A DNA stretch of 13,415 nt from Prevotellaceae bacterium (GCA_021204545.1 JAJPZF010000216.1:1-13415), one strand, 5' to 3'. Numbered from the stretch's first letter, positions 1-6,185 are shown. Numbers and translations: made by a program. Notes: generated by a model from the letters alone, not told the origin.

Positions 1-802
1 CCGTGGTGTCGAGCGTGGCGAAGAGCTTGTTCTCGGCGAACACCTCGCTCTTGCTGAGGAGGTTCATCAGCGTGCTCTTGCCCACGTTAGTGTAGCCAAC
101 AAGAGCGACACGCACCATACCCGTGCGGTTGCTCCTTTGCGTCGTCTTCTGCTGGTCGATGTCCTGAAGCCTTTGCTTGAGCAGGCTAATGCGCTGCAGG
201 ATGATGCGCCTGTCCATCTCAAGCTGCGTCTCGCCAGGACCACGCAAGCCCACGCCTCCCTTGCCGCCTCCCCCGCCTTGGCGTTCGAGGTGCGTCCACA
301 TCCTTTGTAGGCGGGGGAGCATATACTTGTGCTGAGCCAGCTCCACCTGCGTCTTGGCGTTGGCTGTCTGCGCCCTCATGGCGAAGATGTCGAGGATAAG
401 GCTGGTGCGGTCCAGTATCTTAATCTTCAGCTCCGCCTCTATGTTGCGCAGCTGCTTGGCAGAGAGCTCGTCGTCGAAGATAGCCATGTCCACCTCCCGC
501 TCCGCCTTCTCCTCAGCCTCGATGTAGGAGCGTATCTCCTCGAGCTTGCCCTTGCCCACGTAGGTGGCTGAGAGGGGAGCGTCGAGCCTCTGGGTGAAGC
601 GTCTCACCGTCTCCGCCCCCGCTGTCTCGGCAAGGAACTCCAGCTCGTCGAGGTATTCGCTGGTCTTCCGCTCGTCCTGCCTTGGGGTGATGAGGGCGAC
701 GAGGATGGCCGTCTCAGGGCCTTGGCGCAGCAGGTCGAAGCCTTTTGGCGTGCCGTCCAGCCCCTCCTGCATACGTGAGGCGGAGGTGGCAGACCTCGAC
801 AT
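1..802 (-). CDS. hflX: GTPase HflX, N-terminal and start of G domain (runs off the left edge)
   Basis: HflX is a ribosome-associated GTPase that binds the 50S subunit and in studied bacteria splits stalled or stress-damaged ribosomes. The reading frame, translated on the minus strand from ATG at 802, stays open for 267 codons to the window edge. The N-terminal HflX domain is visible at about residues 30-170. It is followed by the family signature GVGLRGPGETQLE (183-195), a helical linker, the P-loop GYTNVGKST (236-244) and the switch I region ATLDTT (262-267). The G3 to G5 motifs lie outside the window. A glycine-rich run at 176-184 precedes the signature. A second ATG at 772 (MQEGL) is a possible alternative start, because residues 1-29 are poorly conserved in the family. 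The gene starts 30 nt after the lipoprotein stop and is probably co-transcribed with it and rsmI. Identity is confident; the exact start is less so. Confidence 0.95.
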   Translation of the reverse strand, partial: MSRSATSASRMQEGLDGTPKGFDLLRQGPETAILVALITPRQDERKTSEYLDELEFLAETAGAETVRRFTQRLDAPLSATYVGKGKLEEIRSYIEAEEKAEREVDMAIFDDELSAKQLRNIEAELKIKILDRTSLILDIFAMRAQTANAKTQVELAQHKYMLPRLQRMWTHLERQGGGGGKGGVGLRGPGETQLEMDRRIILQRISLLKQRLQDIDQQKTTQRSNRTGMVRVALVGYTNVGKSTLMNLLSKSEVFAENKLFATLDTT

Positions 803-832
803 GTTATAAGAGTCTCTTCTGCTCAAAGGGGG

Positions 833-1684
833 CTACTTGACGAGTATGACGAGGAACTTGCTCACGCTCCAGAACTTCTTGTAGTTCGTTATGTTAAGCA
901 CGTACTCGCCCTTGGAGTTCTTCCTTAGTGTGTAAGAGCCTTCGGGGTGGCTGGTGAGCACCTCCGCCTTCTTGCTGTAGAGGTTAATCTCCTTCATCGT
1001 GCGGATGTCCACCTGCGTGAAGTAGTTCTTGTTGAAGTCGTCGCTCCTGAGCACGTCGCCCGAGGTTAGTATCTTCTGCTCCTTAAGCTCTGCCTTCGTG
1101 CCGAAAACGAACCACGCCGTGTTCAGTTCCTTGTCCTGCGAGGCTACGGTCTCCGTCTTCTGTTTGTTCTCCTCGGTGAGAGCCGTGACGTTGCTGCTGA
1201 GGTCTGTTATCTGCTCTTGCTGTGAGAAGATGAGGGAGTCCTTCTCCACCAGCTGTGCCCTTAGCTCCTGTATGCACGAGTCCTTCTCCTGAAGCTCTTG
1301 GCGGAAGTTGCTGAGCGTCGTCTGCAGGGAGCTAACGTTCGAGCCGCTTGTCCTGAGCTTCTGCTCGAGCTGGGCTATCAGCTCCCGGTTCTTGCTCATA
1401 GCCTCCTCGATGTAAGCCATGTTCTCCCTTATGGTCTCGCGTGTCGAGGCAGCCTCGGGGTCAGCGTCGGTGACGGTGACACGCCCCTCTGCCTTGTTGA
1501 TCCTGTCGAAGCCCTCAAGTATCTCGTTGATGGTGGCTACGAGCTCGTCCGTCTCGCTGTCCTTCTGCCCGATTACCTGAAGGAGGGAGTCACGCTCCTG
1601 CCCTGCCTCCTTTGTGCCTTTGCCCTGCTTGTTGCATGCGGCGAGCGCCAGCAGGCATACGGTGAATAGTAATGTCTTCTTCAT
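833..1684 (-). CDS. Conserved Bacteroidales lipoprotein with coiled coil, function unknown
   Basis: The 283-residue product starts with a lipoprotein signal peptide: KK, a hydrophobic core and a lipobox LAAC with the acylated cysteine at residue 17. Residues after the cysteine (NKQGKG) are not acidic, so the known Bacteroidetes surface-export signal is not obvious and a periplasm-facing location is my inference. Residues of about 25-65 and 85-195 are rich in E, Q, K, L and S with heptad character, which suggests coiled coil. The C-terminal part (about 195-283) is a compact domain with motifs NTAWFVFGTKAEL, DIRTMKEINLYSKKA and KFWSVSKFLVILV. I recognise this pattern from uncharacterised Bacteroidales lipoproteins but know no function. 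Its ATG overlaps the rsmI stop as ATGA, suggesting translational coupling. A GGAG sits only 2 nt before the ATG, which is too close to be an ideal ribosome binding site. Confidence 0.88.
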   Translation of the reverse strand: MKKTLLFTVCLLALAACNKQGKGTKEAGQERDSLLQVIGQKDSETDELVATINEILEGFDRINKAEGRVTVTDADPEAASTRETIRENMAYIEEAMSKNRELIAQLEQKLRTSGSNVSSLQTTLSNFRQELQEKDSCIQELRAQLVEKDSLIFSQQEQITDLSSNVTALTEENKQKTETVASQDKELNTAWFVFGTKAELKEQKILTSGDVLRSDDFNKNYFTQVDIRTMKEINLYSKKAEVLTSHPEGSYTLRKNSKGEYVLNITNYKKFWSVSKFLVILVK

Positions 1685-2388
1685 TGCTCCTTTATACTTG
1701 TTTGCTTTAGTCTCTCTTTGGGCTGACCGCCAACGACGATGACGAACTCGCCCCGCGGCTCTTGCTCCCGGAAGTGAAGCAGCACCTCCTCAAGCGTCCC
1801 CCTGACGCACTCCTCGTGCACCTTCGATATCTCCCTCGCAACGCTTGCCTGCCTGTCTTGCCCGAGCACCCGGGCAAGCTCCTCGAGGGTGCGGACGACA
1901 CGGCGGGGGCTCTCGTAGAACACCATCGTGCGCTGCTCCTCTCTCAGCGCCTCCAGCCTTGCCTGCCTGCCCTTCTTGGGCGGGAGGAAGCCCTCGAAGC
2001 AGAAACGGTCGCAAGGCAGGCCGCTGCTCACGAGGGCGGGGACGAAGGCTGTCGCCCCGGGCAGTGCCACCACCTCTACGCCCGCCCTTATAGCCTCTCG
2101 GGCGAGCAGGAAGCCGGGGTCGCTTATGCCCGGTGTGCCTGCGTCGCTGGCAAGAGCCACAGTCTCCCCCTGGAGCAGGCGAAGGACAAGAGCCTTCACC
2201 GTCTCGTGCTCGTTGTACTTGTGGTGAGCCTGAAGGGTGTTGTGTATATCGAAGTGGCGGAGCAGTATGCCCGTCGTGCGTGTGTCCTCAGCCACGACAA
2301 TGTCTGCCTCCCTCAGCACCCGCAAGGCTCTTGCGGTGATGTCCTCAAGGTTTCCCACAGGCGTGGGCACAAGGTACAGCGTCCCCAT
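1681..2388 (-). CDS. rsmI: 16S rRNA (cytidine-1402 2'-O)-methyltransferase RsmI
   Basis: RsmI transfers a methyl group from S-adenosylmethionine to the 2'-O of C1402 in 16S rRNA, next to the P site, which tunes decoding. The 235-residue product has the tetrapyrrole-methylase fold seen in this family. Visible motifs are LVPTPVGNLEDIT (6-18), AEDTRTT (33-39), SDAGTPGISDPG (81-92, cofactor binding), FEGFLPPKKGR (131-141) and FYESPRR (157-163). The frame can be extended upstream to 2418, but that would place the start inside the candidate -7 promoter box. MGTLYLVPTPVGN at 2388 is also the usual family beginning, so I chose the ATG at 2388. The stop overlaps the following lipoprotein start by four bases. 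The length is slightly short of many homologues but all core motifs are present. Confidence 0.96.
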   Translation of the reverse strand: MGTLYLVPTPVGNLEDITARALRVLREADIVVAEDTRTTGILLRHFDIHNTLQAHHKYNEHETVKALVLRLLQGETVALASDAGTPGISDPGFLLAREAIRAGVEVVALPGATAFVPALVSSGLPCDRFCFEGFLPPKKGRQARLEALREEQRTMVFYESPRRVVRTLEELARVLGQDRQASVAREISKVHEECVRGTLEEVLLHFREQEPRGEFVIVVGGQPKERLKQTSIKEQ

Positions 2389-2415
2389 GTGGTCTCTCTC
2401 GTCTTTGGCTTGGGG

Positions 2416-2423
2416 CAAAAGTA
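2416..2423 (-). promoter_or_regulatory. Bacteroidetes-type -7 promoter box for rsmI-lipoprotein-hflX
   Basis: Read on the minus strand the sequence is TACTTTTG, an exact match to the TAnnTTTG -7 consensus of the Bacteroidetes primary sigma factor. No good TTTG -33 box lies 19-21 nt upstream. Transcription would start near 2408-2411, giving a leader of about 20 nt to the rsmI ATG at 2388. Its position rules against the upstream alternative rsmI start at 2418. Confidence 0.65.
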
Positions 2424-2518
2424 GGGATAATATGCTTGGGAAGGAAGGATTAGCCCCTTTATTTGCCAGTGACGGGGCATTTTAGCCCTCGGGAGTAGGC
2501 GCTTTCGCTCATTATCGC

Positions 2519-2526
2519 TACTTTTG
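2519..2526 (+). promoter_or_regulatory. Bacteroidetes-type -7 promoter box for the AI-2E family gene
   Basis: TACTTTTG matches the TAnnTTTG consensus exactly and is identical to the divergent box at 2416-2423. A -33 TTTG is not evident. Transcription would start about 7 nt downstream, leaving roughly 15 nt before the ATG at 2548. The box overlaps a TTG codon at 2524 that would otherwise extend the frame, so that longer start is unlikely. Confidence 0.6.
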
Positions 2527-2547
2527 CGCACCTGCAGCTTTAGACCG

Positions 2548-3645
2548 ATGTTCGAGAAGAGGATAACGTTCGACAGCTTCATCCGCCAGCTCACCACCCT
2601 TGCCATCATCGTGGGGGCGGTCTTCCTTGTCAGGTACCTGCGCTCCGTACTGCTGCCCTTCGTCATAGCCTGGATAGTGGCTTACATGCTCTACCCCCTG
2701 GTGCGCTTCCTGCAGTACCGCTGCCGCCTGCGCTTCCGCGCGCTTAGCATTGTGGTAGCTCTCGTGCTGGTGCTTGCCGTCATAGGGGGGATACTCTGGG
2801 TGGTCATCCCCCCGACGGTGGACGAGCTGGCCAAGGCCACCGACTTCCTCACCTCCTTGGCGGGGCAGTACCTTGGGGACACGCAGATAGCCGATAGGGT
2901 GACGGACGTTGTGACAAGATACTTCGAGCGGAACAGCCTGACGGAGCTCATAAAGCTGGGCGAGGTGCAGCAGGCCCTGGGGCTTGCCCTCACGCAGCTC
3001 TGGAACCTCGTCTGCCAGACCGTGGGCTTCCTCGTGGGGCTGGTGGGGCTGTGCATCATCTTCCTCTACCTCTTCTTCATCCTCATGGACTACGAGAAGA
3101 TTGCCGACGGCTGGCTCCGTCTTGTGCCTGAGAAGCGCAGGGACTTCTGCCGCCAGCTCTCGGAGGACGTGACGGAGGGCATGAACAAGTACTTCCGCGG
3201 GCAGTCGCTCATAGCCCTCTCGGTGGGCATTCTCTTCGCCATAGGCTTCGCCCTCGTGGGGCTGCCCATGGGCATTGTGCTGGGGCTGTTCATAGGGCTG
3301 CTTAACCTTGTGCCATACCTTCAGCTCATCGGCTTCGTGCCCACCATCCTGTGCGCCCTCATGAAGCACGTGGAGACGGGGCAGAGCTTCTGGCTTACCA
3401 TGCTATGGTGCCTGGTGGTCTTCGCCGTGGTGCAGACGATACAGGACTTCCTTCTCACGCCCAAGATAATGGGCAAGGCCATGGGCTTGCGCCCTGCGGT
3501 CATCCTCCTGAGCCTCTCCGTCTGGGGCTCGCTCATGGGGCTGATTGGGCTGATCATCGCCCTGCCCTTGACCACGCTCTGCCTCAGCTACTACAAGCGC
3601 TACGTCCTGCACGACGAGGCCGCCCCTCCTGCCGGGGAGAAATAA
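2548..3645 (+). CDS. AI-2E transporter family (PerM/YdiK-like) integral membrane protein
   Basis: The 365-residue product is a polytopic inner-membrane protein of the family named after the E. coli autoinducer-2 exporter. Members have varied roles, including export and Na+/H+ antiport, so the substrate here is unknown. Hydrophobic segments lie near residues 16-34, 35-55, 66-88, 152-180, 219-240, 241-270, 281-300 and 315-345. A hydrophilic region at about 90-150 is the usual large extracytoplasmic loop. Family hallmarks are the early LLPFVIAWIVAYMLYPLV, the GLPMGIVLGLFIGLLNLVPY segment (238-257) and the near-terminal DFLLTPKIMGKAMGLRPAVI (300-319). The ATG at 2548 (MFEKRITFDS) is preferred over TTG at 2524, which sits inside the -7 box. 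It is transcribed divergently from rsmI and followed by the tRNA-Lys gene, which has its own promoter. Confidence 0.9.
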   Translation: MFEKRITFDSFIRQLTTLAIIVGAVFLVRYLRSVLLPFVIAWIVAYMLYPLVRFLQYRCRLRFRALSIVVALVLVLAVIGGILWVVIPPTVDELAKATDFLTSLAGQYLGDTQIADRVTDVVTRYFERNSLTELIKLGEVQQALGLALTQLWNLVCQTVGFLVGLVGLCIIFLYLFFILMDYEKIADGWLRLVPEKRRDFCRQLSEDVTEGMNKYFRGQSLIALSVGILFAIGFALVGLPMGIVLGLFIGLLNLVPYLQLIGFVPTILCALMKHVETGQSFWLTMLWCLVVFAVVQTIQDFLLTPKIMGKAMGLRPAVILLSLSVWGSLMGLIGLIIALPLTTLCLSYYKRYVLHDEAAPPAGEK

Positions 3646-3656
3646 ACAGCCCTTCC

Positions 3657-3688
3657 CTTGCCCGGGGGAGCATCTTTCACTACCTTTG
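3657..3688 (+). promoter_or_regulatory. Promoter of the tRNA-Lys gene
   Basis: CTTG at 3657-3660 is followed after 20 nt by TACCTTTG at 3681-3688. This fits the Bacteroidetes pattern TTTG-N19/21-TAnnTTTG with one mismatch in the -33 box. The start would fall near 3693-3696, about 35 nt before the mature tRNA 5' end. Confidence 0.75.
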
Positions 3689-3694
3689 CACCCG

Positions 3695-3714
3695 CGCTTC
3701 CCCCTGGGGGAGCG
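3695..3714 (+). other. GC-rich hairpin in the tRNA-Lys 5' leader
   Basis: CGCTTCCCC can pair with GGGGGAGCG (one T-G pair) around a 2-nt loop. It lies between the promoter and the mature tRNA, so it would form in the pre-tRNA leader removed by RNase P. A similar GGGGGAGC lies at 3664-3671. Functional importance is unknown. Confidence 0.4.
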
Positions 3715-3728
3715 TTGATTAAGCGGTT

Positions 3729-3801
3729 GACTCGCTAGCTCAGTTGGTAGAGCACCTCACTTTTAATGAGGGGGTCTTGGGTTCGAGCCCCAAGCGGGTT
3801 A
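3729..3801 (+). tRNA. tRNA-Lys (anticodon UUU)
   Basis: The 73-nt sequence folds as a full cloverleaf. The acceptor stem is GACTCGC/GCGGGTT, with G1-U72 and one further G-U pair. The D arm is GCTC-AGTTGGTA-GAGC. The anticodon stem is CCTCA/TGAGG with loop CTTTTAA, so the anticodon is TTT for lysine. The variable loop is GGGTC and the T arm is TTGGG-TTCGAGC-CCCAA. The discriminator base is A3801 and is followed by CGCCA, so the CCA end is not encoded and must be added after transcription. The gene has its own promoter upstream and a hairpin terminator 9 nt downstream, so it is probably a single-gene unit. Confidence 0.97.
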
Positions 3802-3810
3802 CGCCACACA

Positions 3811-3844
3811 GAGTAGCCCTCGGCATCGCGGCCGGGGGCTACTC
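3811..3844 (+). terminator. Hairpin terminator after tRNA-Lys
   Basis: GAGTAGCCC-T-CGGC pairs with GCCG-G-GGGCTACTC (14 bp, one T-G pair) around the loop ATCGCG. The following sequence is GCTTTCAC, so the T tract is weak, as in many Bacteroidetes terminators. The stem is nearly symmetric and could also stop transcription arriving from the LRR gene on the other strand. Confidence 0.75.
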
Positions 3845-3905
3845 GCTTTCACGCCTGTCATACCGCCGCGGGACACCTCCTTATTAGGGCGTGTTTAAAG
3901 GGTAG

Positions 3906-3937
3906 AGACAATAGTCACGGCTCTCTTATAGCGTGAT
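3906..3937 (+). repeat. Left copy of an imperfect inverted repeat flanking the LRR gene
   Basis: The segment carries AGACAATAG (3906-3914), 5 nt, then GCTCTCTTATAGCGTGAT (3920-3937). The same two blocks in the same order occur on the minus strand at 5994-5986 and 5958-5944, the second as GCTCTTATACGTGAT. The second blocks differ only by gaps of 2 and 1 nt. The two copies point toward each other across the LRR gene. The surrounding gene-free stretch (3845-4073) shows no other recognisable element. An open frame from GTG at 3933 runs into the antisense of the LRR gene and I do not call it as a gene. Confidence 0.45.
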
Positions 3938-4073
3938 CAAAAACCTTGTGGCTGTGAATCTGTCGGAGTCTTCTCAGTGTTCACCCGTCAGGCTCGCCAC
4001 ATCAATTATCCCAGCTATGGGGGAACTCCTTACACAGGTTCTCAAGCTGGCTTCGATTGTTCCCGTCCGTATA

Positions 4074-5945
4074 TCATTCCAATATGATTATGTCGTAATA
4101 ACCACTGAACAATTGCTCATATTTCCGCCTTACAGCCTCCTTATCCGCACCGGGAGAGCATTTGATGCGAATTTCCTCTAAGTTGTAGCACCTTTCAAAC
4201 GCTCCATATCCGATAGAAGTGAGTTCGTCTGGCAGTTGTATGATTGATAGTTTCGAACACCCCTCAAATGCCGCACTGCCGATAGAAATGAATCCGTCTG
4301 GCAATTCTATTCTTGTCAGGCTCACACAGTCCCTAAACGCCCAAATTTCAATAGAAGTCAGGCTGCTTGGAAATACCATACCTGTTAAGCTCTTGCATCC
4401 CCGAAAGGCTGAATATCCTATTGAAACCAGCCAGTCTGGTAACATTATGTTTGTTAAATCCAGACACCCAAAAAATGCCCAATCTTCGATAGTGCTCAGG
4501 TAACCTGGTAGTTTTATGGTTGTTAGGCTCGAACACTCGTAAAATACCCTGGGTCTGATGGACGTGATTCCTTCTGGCAGTTTTATACTTGTCAGGTTCT
4601 TGCACCCCCGAAACGCCCCTTCCCCGATAGAAGTTAGTTTATCGGACAGTTGTATGTTTGTCAGACTCTCACAACAAGAAAAAGCCCTCTCCCCAATAGA
4701 CGTTACATAGTCAGGGACTATGTATGTTGCTTTGTTACCAAAAGCAGCTATTACCTTTGTTTCCTCTATCAACAAAAAACCGACCACTTGAAAGCTGGGA
4801 GATTCGCTCGTGATATTTATGATGTTATTGCAATAGACGAAAGGATTGGACTTTATTTCCCTAAGGCTTGCAGGCAGTTTTATGCTTGTCAGGCTCTTGC
4901 ACCCCAGAAACGCCCCTTCGCCGATAGAAGTTAGTTTATCGGGCAGTTGTATATTTGTCAGACTCTGACAACACGAAAAGACTCGATCTTTGATAGAAGT
5001 GAGTCTGGCAGGCAGTTGAATGCTTGTCAAGCTCTCACACTTGTAAAACGCATCGTCTCCGATAGAGGTAAGACTGTCAGGAAACTCTATGCTTGTTAAA
5101 CTCAAGCACTCCCAGAAAGCACTATCACCGATGGAAGTCAGCATACCTGATAGTTTAATGCTTGTCAGGTTCTCACACCCCCCAAACGCCCAATCCCCGA
5201 CAGCAGTGAGACCGTCAGGCAGTTTTATGCTTGTTAGGTTCTCGCAGTAGGAAAACGCCCAGCATCCGATAGAAGTGACATAGTCAGGAACTGTATACGT
5301 CGCTTTTTTGCCGAAGGCAGCAACTACCTTTGTACCCTCCATTAACAAATAGCCATTTACTTTGAAGTTGGGGGATTCGCTTGTTATGCTCATGATGCAG
5401 CTACTGTCAAACGGATTGTCTTGTATTTCACGAAGACTTGCTGGCAGTTGTATGCTTGTTAAGCTCTCGCAGTCACAAAACGCTAAATTCCCTATAGAGA
5501 TCAGGCCGTCTGGAAGTTCCATTCTATTAAGGCTCGAGCATTCTCTAAATGCCTCCTTCCCGATAAAAGCCAGACCGTCTGGCAGTTGTATGCTTGTCAG
5601 CTTCCTGCACCCATCAAACGACAGATCACCAATAGAGGTCAAACTATTTGGCAGTTGTATACTTGTCAAGCTCTCACAGAATTGAAACGCCTTATCACAG
5701 ATCACCCTCGTTCCCTCTTTGACAGTATATCCATCAAGAAGGCTATCCCGGCATTTCATTAACCGCTTTCCATCCTTGCTGTAAACAACCTTGTATTCGT
5801 CTTCTATGCCCTCTACCATCTCTGTCTCGGTCACTTCGGTGAAAAGTGCCTCCTCTGGAATGTTTTGCGGACTGGAGTGGCGGAACAGACGGGAAAAGGC
5901 TGATAAAATAACGCTGACATACTTAGGTATAAGGGTATAACTCAT
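4074..5945 (-). CDS. BspA-like leucine-rich repeat protein (LRR_5 type), no clear export signal
   Basis: The 623-residue product consists largely of 23-residue repeats of the pattern LTSIxLPDxLTSIGxxAFxxC, the BspA/Treponema-type LRR. In family members on the bacterial surface these act in adhesion and host binding; here the role is unknown. Seventeen full units run from about residue 93 to 588, interrupted by two 52-53-residue modules (about 185-236 and 375-427). A half-module with YSKDGKRLMKC precedes the first repeat. A non-repeat cap of 35 residues (LEEIRIKCSPG..) ends the protein. The N-terminus (MSYTLIPKYVSVILSAF) is mildly hydrophobic but has no lipobox and no convincing cleavage site. 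No type IX secretion domain is seen at the C-terminus. GTG at 5948 is a possible start 3 nt upstream; I prefer the ATG at 5945. Base composition is visibly more AT-rich than in neighbouring genes, suggesting acquisition or relaxed evolution. It stands alone between tRNA-Lys and the ribosomal operon end. Confidence 0.9.
   Translation of the reverse strand: MSYTLIPKYVSVILSAFSRLFRHSSPQNIPEEALFTEVTETEMVEGIEDEYKVVYSKDGKRLMKCRDSLLDGYTVKEGTRVICDKAFQFCESLTSIQLPNSLTSIGDLSFDGCRKLTSIQLPDGLAFIGKEAFRECSSLNRMELPDGLISIGNLAFCDCESLTSIQLPASLREIQDNPFDSSCIMSITSESPNFKVNGYLLMEGTKVVAAFGKKATYTVPDYVTSIGCWAFSYCENLTSIKLPDGLTAVGDWAFGGCENLTSIKLSGMLTSIGDSAFWECLSLTSIEFPDSLTSIGDDAFYKCESLTSIQLPARLTSIKDRVFSCCQSLTNIQLPDKLTSIGEGAFLGCKSLTSIKLPASLREIKSNPFVYCNNIINITSESPSFQVVGFLLIEETKVIAAFGNKATYIVPDYVTSIGERAFSCCESLTNIQLSDKLTSIGEGAFRGCKNLTSIKLPEGITSIRPRVFYECSSLTTIKLPGYLSTIEDWAFFGCLDLTNIMLPDWLVSIGYSAFRGCKSLTGMVFPSSLTSIEIWAFRDCVSLTRIELPDGFISIGSAAFEGCSKLSIIQLPDELTSIGYGAFERCYNLEEIRIKCSPGADKEAVRRKYEQLFSGYYDIIILE
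4182..5669 (-). repeat. Tandem 69-bp repeats encoding the LRR units
   Basis: The seventeen 23-codon units recur at 69-bp spacing, with two longer modules at 5238-5393 and 4665-4823 breaking the array. At DNA level the cores stay similar (on the plus strand, variants of GGCAGTTGTATGCTTGTCAG), so they could support recombination and change in repeat number. The two modules are diverged duplicates of each other, both preceded by a unit ending LREI..NPF. Confidence 0.85.
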
Positions 5946-5994
5946 CACGTATAAGAGCTGTTCTTACGAGCTAAGGTAAGAATTGCTATTGTCT
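5944..5994 (-). repeat. Right copy of the imperfect inverted repeat, at the LRR gene promoter
   Basis: On the minus strand this carries AGACAATAG, 27 nt, then GCTCTTATACGTGAT, which runs into the LRR start codon. The left copy has 5 nt between the same blocks. The 22-nt difference equals the length of the palindrome at 5961-5982 found here and absent from the left copy. Confidence 0.45.
5961..5982. promoter_or_regulatory. 22-bp palindrome over the LRR gene promoter, possible operator
   Basis: TTCTTAC and GTAAGAA form perfect 7-bp arms around the 8-nt spacer GAGCTAAG. The palindrome covers the candidate -7 box at 5971-5978 on the minus strand. Such a position is typical of a dimeric repressor operator, but it could equally be an RNA hairpin or a small inserted palindrome. 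The bound factor, if any, is unknown. Confidence 0.4.
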
Positions 5995-6002
5995 TTATCA
6001 AG
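5971..6002 (-). promoter_or_regulatory. Candidate promoter of the LRR gene
   Basis: On the minus strand CTTG (6002-5999) is followed after 20 nt by TACCTTAG (5978-5971). This is one mismatch from TAnnTTTG and has the same spacing as the tRNA-Lys promoter. The start would be near 5963-5966, about 20 nt upstream of the ATG at 5945. Confidence 0.5.
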
Positions 6003-6117
6003 AAAAACAGGCGCAGAGCTCAACTATTTTAGAGATACGTTGCGGCAATGGAACTCTCTACAGAACACCACAAATGGGTCACTGGGGGTTATTGCGGCGG
6101 GTTGCTACAGGGCCGCG

Positions 6118-6185
6118 GCGGCGCATAACGGGCGAGAGCCACCCGCCCTGCTTGTGGGGCGGGTGGCTCTCGCCTTATGTGCCGC
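6118..6185 (-). terminator. Long hairpin terminator ending the ribosomal protein operon
   Basis: A perfect 18-bp stem (6131-6148 with 6157-6174) closes an 8-nt loop. After a 2-nt bulge (6129-6130) it continues for 11 pairs, one of them G-T, between 6118-6128 and 6175-6185. It lies 16 nt beyond the rplQ stop. No strong T tract follows on the minus strand. The symmetry could also block transcription entering from the opposite direction. Confidence 0.75.

Noticed and set aside
2518..3369. 283-codon minus-strand frame opposite the AI-2E family gene
   Set aside because: The translation is a low-complexity mix of E, H, Q and P, and it lies antisense to a clear membrane protein.
3954..3985. Weak hairpin GTGAA...TTCAC as a terminator of the LRR gene
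   Set aside because: The stem is broken by an internal loop and is short, lies about 90-120 nt past the stop, and has no T tract.
3933..4181. 82-codon plus-strand frame starting MIKNLVAVNLSESSQC at the left inverted repeat
   Set aside because: Its second half is antisense to the LRR gene C-terminus, it starts with GTG without a ribosome binding site, and I recognise no family. It could be a remnant but I cannot support it as a gene.
4219..5685. Plus-strand repeat-containing frames opposite the LRR gene
   Set aside because: They follow the 69-bp periodicity of the LRR gene and are its antisense reflection.
6097..6103. GCGGGTT matching the tRNA-Lys 3' acceptor strand, as a possible attachment-site duplication
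   Set aside because: The match is only 7 nt with no extension into the T arm, which is chance level. There is no integrase gene in the segment.
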